From Clostridia bacterium (GTDB lineage Bacteria > Bacillota > Clostridia > Oscillospirales > CAG-272): a DNA stretch of 8,979 nucleotides. Positions within the stretch are counted from its first letter, which is position 1, and each line of letters starts with the position of its first letter. Positions 1 to 5,412 of this stretch are shown here, in pieces. The position numbers and the translations under genes were made by a program. Under the pieces are notes generated by a model that was not told the DNA's origin, did no database searches, and saw nothing but the letters and a program-made list of their open reading frames with translations. The stretch lies in contig JAFTMP010000157.1 of assembly GCA_017452335.1 (NCBI GenBank), forward strand, positions 1 to 8,979, given 5' to 3'.

Positions 1-135
1 ACCTTGAAATTCCACAACAAGAACCTGTATAGCAAGCTCGGCGTTTCCTCCAGAAAACAGCTTCTTGAAGTTTACAGAGCTCTTCAAGCAGACATGAAAA
101 CAAATGAAGAAAAAGAAACTGTCACTATCGGATAG
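1..135 (+). CDS. LuxR-type HTH protein, C-terminal fragment
   Basis: Frame 1 is open from the first base to a TAG at 133-135 and gives the last 44 residues of a protein whose start lies outside the window. Residues 2-24 (LKFHNKNLYSKLGVSSRKQL and on) match the recognition helix and following helix of the GerE/LuxR DNA-binding domain, where family members read roughly TVK.H..NIY.KLGVSSR.QL. The protein is therefore probably a LuxR/NarL-type transcription factor. Whether it carried a receiver, ATPase or other N-terminal sensor cannot be seen. The last 14 residues (MKTNEEKETVTIG region) are a charged tail beyond the HTH. No partner gene follows: the next thing downstream is a hairpin at 160-205. 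Confidence 0.75.
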   Translation, partial: TLKFHNKNLYSKLGVSSRKQLLEVYRALQADMKTNEEKETVTIG

Positions 136-159
136 CCAAAACTGCCACTTTAATATAAA

Positions 160-205
160 AAGGGACTGACTCAAATGCACTGGTTGGCATTTGAGTCAGT
201 CCCTT
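160..205 (-). terminator. Perfect 19-bp hairpin, probable terminator
   Basis: AAGGGACTGACTCAAATGC (160-178) and its exact reverse complement (187-205) flank an 8-nt loop. Read on the minus strand, the stem runs into five U residues and then AUAUUA, so it is best as a minus-strand intrinsic terminator, for transcripts from the DUF4304 gene 260 bp away. On the plus strand it lies only 24 nt after the LuxR-type gene stop, but what follows (AAUCUUGUCC) is a poor U tract. It may still end that gene less efficiently. Confidence 0.65.
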
Positions 206-465
206 AATCTTGTCCTTAAAAACACCGGGATTGGCTCCGAAAAACTATTGTTTGTTGTACCGGACTATGCTGTTACAGCGTTTTTCCTTCACAGGGCACT
301 TTTCTTTATCCTCTCTTTTTCTCGCTTCTTCTTTAGCTTATTTGTACCCTATGTATATCCCAAAAGGCGATTTTGACACCGATTTCCCATCTGTTATTTC
401 ATCTATCAAAATTTTTGTTGCAGAAAAAGTTGCAAATATGCTTGTGGAATAATGACGGGTGGCTT
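206..465. other. AT-rich intergenic stretch with no recognised gene
   Basis: This 260-bp stretch lies between a hairpin and the end of the DUF4304 gene. A plus-strand frame is open at 210-452 (80 codons), but it has no convincing ribosome binding site and its translation matches no family I know. The minus strand has a frame with two in-frame stops that otherwise reads like coding sequence (for example ILIDEITDGKSVSKSPFGIY and later CPVKEKRCNSIVRYNKQ). It could be a decayed gene or mobile-element remnant, a non-coding RNA, or the long 3' UTR of the DUF4304 gene. I cannot choose between these. Confidence 0.35.
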
Positions 466-1227
466 TTACCTCAAGTCGAGACTAACAGCCAATTCATCAA
501 GATAATCGATATGTGCGTGATTCGCTCCGCGTAAAGTTATATACCCATCTTTTTCTGCAGTAATTACTTGTCCCATATATACAATTCGGTTGCCTTTTTC
601 TAAATAATACTGCATGCCATTTTGCATCTTATCGTTATAATCATCAACAGCAGATTTGTAATATGCTTCAAACAGTTCTTTTGCCTTTTCGATGTTTCCG
701 AGATAACCGTAAATCATACATTCTTCCAAAGCGACAAGATGATGCATATTATCTAACAACGGATAATCTTTTCTGTGTGTAAGGATAGCATCTCGGCTGT
801 TTAATTCTTCATAAGCAGGCAAAACATATTGGTCCAATTCATCAATGATGCTTTTTATGATTTTGTCTGTTTTCTTACGAAGATCATACCAAGTTTCTTG
901 CTTGCCACTGACTATGCCAAGTCTGGAACGAATCGTGCATTCATACTCTTGATAATACTTTTTATCTTTTGTGGGAGAAAATGTTCTTTCAGAACATTCC
1001 GGAATGCGAATGCCAACATTTACACACAGAAGCCCCTTCATTCCTTTTGTTGACATTCCACTTTGAAAATGAATCACTTGTGAAATGTCTCCCGAAACGA
1101 AACGATGTAGAGTTCTTCCGTGTTTTTTAAATCCGTAAGGCTTCACGAAATCTAAGACAGCCGATTCAATTTTATCCACAATTTGAGTTGTGCTGATTTC
1201 GGTCGCTTTTTTGCTAAACATAAGCAT
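466..1227 (-). CDS. DUF4304 domain-containing protein
   Basis: A 253-residue soluble protein of unknown function, with no signal peptide or membrane segment. Residues about 14-120 carry the DUF4304 pattern: an amphipathic N-terminal helix, YGFKKHGRTLHRF (31-43), then VIHFQSG (51-57) and LCVNVGI (67-73), a beta-rich core common in bacterial proteins of unassigned role. The remaining part is mostly helical and its job is not visible. The start is the ATG at 1225-1227 because AAAGGA sits 6 nt before it; an upstream in-frame TTG at 1251 would put that ribosome binding site inside the gene. A second ATG two codons later is also possible. The gene is noticeably AT-richer than guaA beside it, which may mean separate acquisition. 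It follows the guaA terminator, so it needs its own promoter, for which I see no good consensus. Confidence 0.8.
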   Translation of the reverse strand: MLMFSKKATEISTTQIVDKIESAVLDFVKPYGFKKHGRTLHRFVSGDISQVIHFQSGMSTKGMKGLLCVNVGIRIPECSERTFSPTKDKKYYQEYECTIRSRLGIVSGKQETWYDLRKKTDKIIKSIIDELDQYVLPAYEELNSRDAILTHRKDYPLLDNMHHLVALEECMIYGYLGNIEKAKELFEAYYKSAVDDYNDKMQNGMQYYLEKGNRIVYMGQVITAEKDGYITLRGANHAHIDYLDELAVSLDLR

Positions 1228-1253
1228 TTTATTTCCTTTTGTAAAATCCAAAC

Positions 1254-1272
1254 TGTTGTCAAAGTGTTGTCA
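1254..1272 (-). promoter_or_regulatory. Paired TGACAACA repeats before the DUF4304 gene
   Basis: On the minus strand TGACAACA occurs twice (1272-1265 and 1261-1254), separated by CTT, so the period is 11 bp, about one DNA turn. It lies 27 to 45 bp ahead of the chosen ATG. TTGACA-like -35 words occur here (1286-1281 and 1262-1257), but neither has a good -10 at the right distance. It could be a regulator site or chance in AT-rich DNA. Confidence 0.3.
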
Positions 1273-1292
1273 CGCAAAACTGTCAATTTTGC

Positions 1293-1329
1293 AAAAAAAG
1301 TGGCTTGGAATAAGGCTTCCAAGCCACTT
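1293..1329 (-). terminator. guaA intrinsic terminator
   Basis: A perfect 13-bp stem, AAGTGGCTTGGAA (1298-1310) with TTCCAAGCCACTT (1317-1329), has a 6-nt loop. On the minus strand it is followed at once by a run of U from the A tract at 1293-1299. It begins 15 nt after the guaA stop codon and separates guaA from the DUF4304 gene. Confidence 0.9.
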
Positions 1330-1344
1330 AAAAACCTTACTTAA

Positions 1345-2346
1345 TTATTCCCACTCGATGGTTCCGGTGGGTTTGGGGGTGAGGTCGTAGAGGACGCGGT
1401 TGATGCCCTCTACCTCTGCGGTGATGCGGGCAGTGACCTTATGCAGGACTGCGTAGGGGATCTCTTCGATGGTGGCGGTCATAGCATCCGTGGTATTGAC
1501 AGCGCGGATGATGGCGGGCCAGCCTTCGTAGCGGCTTTCGTTCTTCACGCCCACAGATTTGATATCGGGAATGGCGATGAAATACTGCCAAACCTTGCCT
1601 GCAAGGCCGCTGTTGTCAAACTCCTCGCGCAGGATGGCATCTGCCTCGCGCAGTGCGTGGAGTCTGTCTCTGGTGATGGCGCCAAGACAACGCACGCCAA
1701 GACCGGGTCCGGGGAAGGGCTGACGGTATACCATTGCGTGGGGCAGTCCCAGTGTTTCGCCCACCACTCTTACCTCGTCCTTGTAAAGGAACTTGAGGGG
1801 CTCAACAAGCTCAAACTGAAGGTCCTCGGGAAGTCCGCCCACATTGTGATGGGACTTCACAGCCTCTTTGCCCTCTGCCTGCTTGATGCTCTCGAGAATA
1901 TCGGGGTAGATCGTACCCTGTGCTAAGAAGGAAACGCCTTCAAGCTTGCGTGCTTCGTCTGCAAAAACTTCGATAAACTCGTTTCCAATGATGATTCTCT
2001 TCGTTTCGGGATCAGACACATCCTTAAGAAGGTTCAGAAAACGGTCTGTTGCGTCAACATACACCAGATTTGCATCAAGCTCCTTGCCGAAAACCTCGAT
2101 AACGTTTTCAGACTCGTTCTTGCGCATCAGTCCGTGGTTTACATGCACGCAAACCAACTGCTTGCCGATTGCTTTGATCAGCAATGCCGCAACGACAGAG
2201 GAATCCACACCGCCGGACAGTGCCAGCAGTACCTTTTTGTCGCCTACCTGCTTTTGAATTTCCGCAACCTGCTCTGCAATAAAGGCTTCTGCAAGCTGGG
2301 GAGTGGTGATCCGTGCCATAGTTTCGGGACGCTTATTGATTTCCAT
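1345..2346 (-). CDS. guaA: GMP synthase, ATP-pyrophosphatase subunit (no amidotransferase domain)
   Basis: GMP synthase converts XMP to GMP using ATP and ammonia in purine synthesis. The 333-residue protein has the PP-loop SGGVDSS (44-50) that binds ATP, VNHGLMRKNE (69-78), QGTIYPDI (143-150), SHHNVGGLPED (165-175), the nucleotide-binding RQPFPGPGLGVR (208-219) and the C-terminal dimerisation domain ending KPTGTIEWE. The bifunctional enzyme is about 510-525 residues because a class I glutamine amidotransferase precedes this part. Here only about 43 residues come before the PP-loop and no amidotransferase is encoded nearby. It is therefore the stand-alone synthetase form, which must use free ammonia or an amidotransferase encoded elsewhere. 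The sequence shows no damage: an AGGAGG lies 8 nt before the ATG, so it is not a truncation artefact. A second Met at residue 10 is a weaker start candidate. Confidence 0.95.
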   Translation of the reverse strand: MEINKRPETMARITTPQLAEAFIAEQVAEIQKQVGDKKVLLALSGGVDSSVVAALLIKAIGKQLVCVHVNHGLMRKNESENVIEVFGKELDANLVYVDATDRFLNLLKDVSDPETKRIIIGNEFIEVFADEARKLEGVSFLAQGTIYPDILESIKQAEGKEAVKSHHNVGGLPEDLQFELVEPLKFLYKDEVRVVGETLGLPHAMVYRQPFPGPGLGVRCLGAITRDRLHALREADAILREEFDNSGLAGKVWQYFIAIPDIKSVGVKNESRYEGWPAIIRAVNTTDAMTATIEEIPYAVLHKVTARITAEVEGINRVLYDLTPKPTGTIEWE

Positions 2347-2398
2347 TTTTCCTTCCTCCTACATTCTTTTTTCTTCAAAATTTTCTTTAACTTATATT

Positions 2399-2438
2399 TA
2401 TGATAGGATATCATATCACAACTTTTTTAATCAGTCAA
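2399..2438 (-). promoter_or_regulatory. guaA promoter with overlapping inverted repeat
   Basis: On the minus strand TTGACT (2438-2433), a 17-bp spacer and TATGAT (2415-2410) form a near-consensus sigma-A promoter. Transcription would start near 2403, giving a leader of about 57 nt, too short for a purine riboswitch aptamer plus expression platform. TATGATA-TCC-TATCATA (2415-2399) is a perfect 7-bp inverted repeat covering the -10 and the start site, where a repressor would block initiation. No protein is known for it from this sequence. Confidence 0.75.
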
Positions 2439-2511
2439 GAGTAATTTTCTTGATTTTCCATTAAATTTTTTTAATTTTTCAAGTACAGGTTAAATATTTT
2501 TCTGTCTTTTT

Positions 2512-2541
2512 TTGCAGAATAATCATGACGGACCTTATAAT
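2512..2541 (+). promoter_or_regulatory. Promoter of the small helical-protein gene
   Basis: A perfect -10 TATAAT lies at 2536-2541. The best -35 candidate is TTGCAG at 2512-2517 with an 18-bp spacer, matching only the TTG of the consensus. Transcription would start near 2548, about 38 nt before the ATG. The rest of the 2439-2511 stretch is AT-rich, with poly-T runs and no other visible signal. Confidence 0.5.
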
Positions 2542-2585
2542 GAAAAACAGGACGACCAAACATCAAGCAATGTAAAGGAGCATCT

Positions 2586-3020
2586 ATGAAAAAGGATCAA
2601 ACAACCCAACTATACCAAGAAATATATAAAAATGCACTGATGGGGCTGGGCACCACAACCCATTTATTAAAAGGAAACAGGGGAAGGGATCTTTCCGATT
2701 CTCTGCGCTGTCAGAGCGCGGAATATTTATCGGTATGCCGAAACGTACAAAACCGCATGAAGGAACGGGGCGGGAAGCCCAAGGGACTTTCCCGCATGGA
2801 AAAAATACGTACCGACGGTATGGTATCACTCAATTTGATGATGAACGACAGCGACAGCCACGTGGCACAAATGCTGATGACCGGAAGTACCATGGGCATG
2901 ATCAACGCGGAAAAGAAACTGAAAAAATTTCCAAACGCCGACCCCTATGCCAAGGCTCTGATGAAGCATCTTTCGGATTATGAAAGAGATACCCTTGAAA
3001 AAATGAAGGGATTTTTATAA
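2586..3020 (+). CDS. Conserved hypothetical protein, predicted helical bundle
   Basis: A 144-residue soluble protein with no signal peptide or membrane helix. It reads as four helices: about 5-29 (LYQEIYKNALMGLGTTTHLL), 35-62, 67-106 and 118-143, suggesting a four-helix bundle similar in outline to small ferritin-like proteins. I recall clostridial hypothetical proteins with the same layout and the SHVAQMLMTGSTMGMI segment (91-106), which is Met-rich and likely buried. No paired Glu/His metal-site motif is obvious, so an iron-binding role is not supported. The start is fixed by AAGGAG at 2575-2580, 5 nt before the ATG. The gene has its own promoter. No terminator follows it, so transcripts probably run into the next gene, whose promoter starts 15 nt after this stop. 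Function is unknown. Confidence 0.8.
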   Translation: MKKDQTTQLYQEIYKNALMGLGTTTHLLKGNRGRDLSDSLRCQSAEYLSVCRNVQNRMKERGGKPKGLSRMEKIRTDGMVSLNLMMNDSDSHVAQMLMTGSTMGMINAEKKLKKFPNADPYAKALMKHLSDYERDTLEKMKGFL

Positions 3021-3034
3021 CTTTCCCTGCCCTC

Positions 3035-3063
3035 TTGACTTTTCCCCTTTTTTGCTGTATACT
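3035..3063 (+). promoter_or_regulatory. Promoter of the small membrane-protein gene
   Basis: TTGACT (3035-3040), a 17-bp spacer and TATACT (3058-3063) match the sigma-A consensus at 10 of 12 positions. The expected start near 3070 leaves a leader of about 23 nt that contains the ribosome binding site AAAGGA (3082-3087). Confidence 0.8.
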
Positions 3064-3092
3064 TTGCGGGTAAACGATACGAAAGGACGGTA

Positions 3093-3419
3093 TTGCCCGT
3101 GAAAAAGTCTATATATCCCTTCTCTTCCCTTTTGATGTTCTGCATTCTGCCCTTGTTTGCCTTTGCGGAAGAAGGCACTTCGGCTGGCAGCTTTCAAAAG
3201 ATTCTGGATGTGATCTGGTATATCATCTTGGCGGTTCTTTTTGGCGGTGGATTGATCTTAGTTTCCAAGTGGAGCAAGAAGATCAACGAACGCGACCAAG
3301 AACTGCAAGAGCAGCTTGAAGAAGAGATGGCGGCACAAGAGGAGGAGTTCGAAGAGACCGAGGAAGAAGCCCCCGGCAAAGAAAATGAAGAAGAGCAATC
3401 CTCAAAAGAAAGTGAATAA
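3093..3419 (+). CDS. Small membrane protein with acidic coiled-coil tail
   Basis: 108 residues, function not recognised. Order: basic start and hydrophobic signal-like segment (MPVKK, then 10-25, ending LFAFA before Glu26), a short acidic stretch, a transmembrane helix at about 36-58 (ILDVIWYIILAVLFGGGLIL), basic WSKKINER (60-67), then a tail of about 40 residues that is almost half Glu (QLEEEMAAQEEEFEETEEEA). By the positive-inside rule the tail should be cytoplasmic and the short 26-35 segment outside. If the first segment is not cleaved, it is a two-helix hairpin. The TTG at 3093 is placed 5 nt after AAAGGA; the GTG at 3099 is an alternative that removes only two residues. It has its own promoter and a strong terminator. 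An adaptor or scaffold role at the membrane is possible but unsupported. Confidence 0.75.
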   Translation: MPVKKSIYPFSSLLMFCILPLFAFAEEGTSAGSFQKILDVIWYIILAVLFGGGLILVSKWSKKINERDQELQEQLEEEMAAQEEEFEETEEEAPGKENEEEQSSKESE

Positions 3420-3426
3420 GATACCG

Positions 3427-3460
3427 AAAATGCCTGCGGCGTATACCGCAGGCATTTTTT
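3427..3460 (+). terminator. Strong intrinsic terminator between convergent genes
   Basis: TGCCTGCGG (3431-3439), a 6-nt loop and CCGCAGGCA (3446-3454) form a GC-rich perfect stem, extendable by AAAA/TTTT, followed by six U residues. It starts 8 nt after the stop of the small membrane-protein gene. Read on the minus strand the stem also ends in UUUU, so it can serve the convergent gene ending at 3487. Confidence 0.92.
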
Positions 3461-3478
3461 ATACAGGCATTTTTTATA
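3449..3478. repeat. 15-bp tandem duplication of the terminator 3' arm
   Basis: CAGGCATTTTTTATA occurs twice with no gap and no mismatch (3449-3463 and 3464-3478). Each copy has the distal half of the terminator 3' arm plus a U tract, so the 5' arm can pair fully with the first copy or partly with the second. Confidence 0.9.
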
Positions 3479-3486
3479 AATACTAT

Positions 3487-5352
3487 TTAGTTAGATTTCT
3501 TACCGGAAACCTTTTTGAAGATGACCACTGCAACAACAATCACAACGACTGACCCTACCGCAACGATCGCACCGATCACGAGAGGATCTGCTGAAGAATC
3601 ATCGGAAGGATCTTCGCCGGACGGTGCAGAAGGATCTGCAGAAGAATCTGCCGAAGGATCAACAGAAGAATCTGCGGGCGAATTTACAGGGGAGTTTGCA
3701 GGCGGTTCAATGGGCTTGCTTCCATCATCAGTCAACTCTTCAAAAACTGCCGTGTAGGTCACATCACCCGTTACCTCGGGAAGCGCGCAACCGGGCTCAT
3801 AAAGAGTCTTGCCGTCAGACCAGCCAAGGAACACATAGAATGTTTCTTCTTTTTCGCCGTAAATCGGATTCTTAAAGGGGTCTTCCACCACGGGAATTTC
3901 GCCAAGGAGGAATTGCTTCACCGTTTCCTTACCGTCTACCACGAAGGTCACGTTCTGCAAATCCGACTCCACAAAGCCGTGCACCTCTGCAAAGTGAAGT
4001 GCCCAGTTGGAGGAGTTATATGTTCCGTAGATACGGTAGTAGCGGTATGCCGCCCCTTCACTATCAAATGTAAAAGTATAGGAGCCTTCGCTGGGTGTTT
4101 CATCATGCTGCTCGCCGATGTACGTCCACTTAGACAGCGGCAGAGTGGGATCATTGGTCGCATAGATGTCAAAGTGATAATATCTGCCGGAATCTTGATA
4201 AAAGCCGACCTCCAATTTAGACAAGCTCACTTCCTCGCCAAAATCCACATTCAGATAGTTTTCTGCTGCCGCATAGCCGGGCGTAGCGGTCACTTGATCG
4301 TAGATGGGCTCTTCTTGAACCTTGAATTTGTTCACCCCGGAGGCACCGGTGTATGCAAGCACACCATCCGCGCCGTAGAGCTCTACGGTTACCACATAAG
4401 AAGAATCATACTGGGGAATAAACTGATTCTCACCCTCTGCCTCGCAAATCTTAAAGCGCCACAGACCAATGGCATCGTCCTTTGAGGCAGGCGCGATGTC
4501 GCTTAATTTCATTGCTGCAGAAAACCAGCCGCCGTTTTCGCGGATTCTCTGACCGTCCGTAAAAATCAAACGGACGGTATACGCAGAAAGATCCACATTG
4601 TTGCCCTGTGCATCCTTGAGAACGGTCAACAGTTGTGTCGCGCCGTCCTTGTTTTCAAAGCCCGCAAGACCTCCCTCGGTATAAGGCGTGACCGTCAATG
4701 CGCCCACGGTATTCTCCACAAATGCGGCTCCTGCCAAAACATCGTTATCGGCATTCACACCGCCCATGAGGGCATCCTTGGTCCCGTTATTTAAAACCAC
4801 TTTTACATTCTTGCAACCGTCAAGCACCTTGGCACCCACGCTCTTTACATCAGCGAAAATACTAACGGTCAGACCGTCCGCACCGCACGCAAAAGCCTTT
4901 TCGCCAATGGCACTGACACCCTTGCCAAGAGAAATTTTTTGAACCTTGCCAAGACCCGCAAAGGCGTTCTTACCAATGGAGCTCACAGACCCGGGCAGTA
5001 CCACGATCTCGGTGATCTCCTCTGAAAAGCGGGTCCAGGGATAACTGCTTTCTTCAACGGCTCCGGTGCCGCCGATGATCAGCTTGCCCCCTTCTACCGT
5101 CCAGCGGTAACCCTCACGCTCATAGTACCAGGTCAGATCTCCTTGATAGCTTCCGTAGCTGTTATCGGTCATTTCACCGGTGATATCTGTGCCGTCGGGC
5201 AAGGTGATCACCGCGCTTAACTCCTTAAACGCCCCTAAAGCTTTATCGGTTCCTTCATTTTCATCAACCGCGAAGGAAGAAAGCGTCGCGGTAAAGATCA
5301 GAGATAGAGCCGTTATCAGCATCAAAAAGAAGGACAGAACTCTCTTTTTCAT
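3487..5352 (-). CDS. Membrane-anchored surface protein, BspA-like LRR plus discoidin-like module
   Basis: A 621-residue exported protein. A Sec signal peptide (MKKRVLSFFLMLITALSLIF, cut near SFA at 25-28) is followed by BspA/LRR_5 type repeats at about 89-190 (TEIVVLPGSVSSIGKNAFAG, then QKISLGKGVSAIGEKAFA), a beta-rich region, a coagulation factor 5/8 type C-like module at about 352-460 (LNVDFGEEVSLSKLEVGFY to RYYRIYGTY and LHFAEVHGF), and a module like listerial/bacterial beta repeats at 466-540 (VTFVVDGKE to FLGWSDG and YTAVFEEL). A Pro/Ser/Asp linker (541-590) reaches a transmembrane helix (591-612) with a basic tail, KKVSGKKSN. No LPxTG sortase motif precedes the helix, so it is anchored as a membrane protein. 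These modules usually bind host or plant glycans or proteins; no catalytic domain is seen. AAGGAG lies 7 nt before the ATG. It follows the EEP gene by 60 bp with no terminator or clear promoter, so the two are probably cotranscribed. Confidence 0.85.
   Translation of the reverse strand: MKKRVLSFFLMLITALSLIFTATLSSFAVDENEGTDKALGAFKELSAVITLPDGTDITGEMTDNSYGSYQGDLTWYYEREGYRWTVEGGKLIIGGTGAVEESSYPWTRFSEEITEIVVLPGSVSSIGKNAFAGLGKVQKISLGKGVSAIGEKAFACGADGLTVSIFADVKSVGAKVLDGCKNVKVVLNNGTKDALMGGVNADNDVLAGAAFVENTVGALTVTPYTEGGLAGFENKDGATQLLTVLKDAQGNNVDLSAYTVRLIFTDGQRIRENGGWFSAAMKLSDIAPASKDDAIGLWRFKICEAEGENQFIPQYDSSYVVTVELYGADGVLAYTGASGVNKFKVQEEPIYDQVTATPGYAAAENYLNVDFGEEVSLSKLEVGFYQDSGRYYHFDIYATNDPTLPLSKWTYIGEQHDETPSEGSYTFTFDSEGAAYRYYRIYGTYNSSNWALHFAEVHGFVESDLQNVTFVVDGKETVKQFLLGEIPVVEDPFKNPIYGEKEETFYVFLGWSDGKTLYEPGCALPEVTGDVTYTAVFEELTDDGSKPIEPPANSPVNSPADSSVDPSADSSADPSAPSGEDPSDDSSADPLVIGAIVAVGSVVVIVVAVVIFKKVSGKKSN
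3583..3732 (-). repeat. Low-complexity Pro/Ser/Asp linker coding repeats
   Basis: Codons 541-590 of the surface protein encode imperfect short units such as NSPADSSVDPSADSSADPS. On the plus strand they appear as repeated GAAGGATCTGCAGAAGAATC-like words. This is a cell-wall-spanning spacer, and slippage at this DNA could change its length between strains. Confidence 0.75.
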
Positions 5353-5412
5353 GATATGTCTCCTTGTTTTTTCGTTTAATAAAACTGCTTCAATATTATG
5401 TGAGAAATCCGT

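Noticed and set aside
160..205. Hairpin as the end of an insertion sequence
   Set aside because: A short-loop perfect stem with a U tract on one strand is the form of a terminator, and no transposase or matching distant inverted repeat is present.
1441..1926. 161-codon open frame on the plus strand opposite guaA
   Set aside because: It lies entirely antisense to a clearly identified guaA and its translation has no family features; it is a shadow frame.
2347..2403. Purine riboswitch in the guaA leader
   Set aside because: The leader after the predicted start is only about 57 nt and shows none of the paired stems of a purine aptamer.
3487..3585. Sortase (LPxTG) anchoring of the surface protein
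   Set aside because: The C-terminal helix and basic tail fit a sorting signal in outline, but no LPxTG or similar motif precedes the helix.
3913..4485. 190-codon open frame on the plus strand opposite the surface protein
   Set aside because: It is antisense to the LRR/discoidin protein, which has domain, signal peptide and ribosome-binding-site support; no domain or start signal backs the opposite frame.
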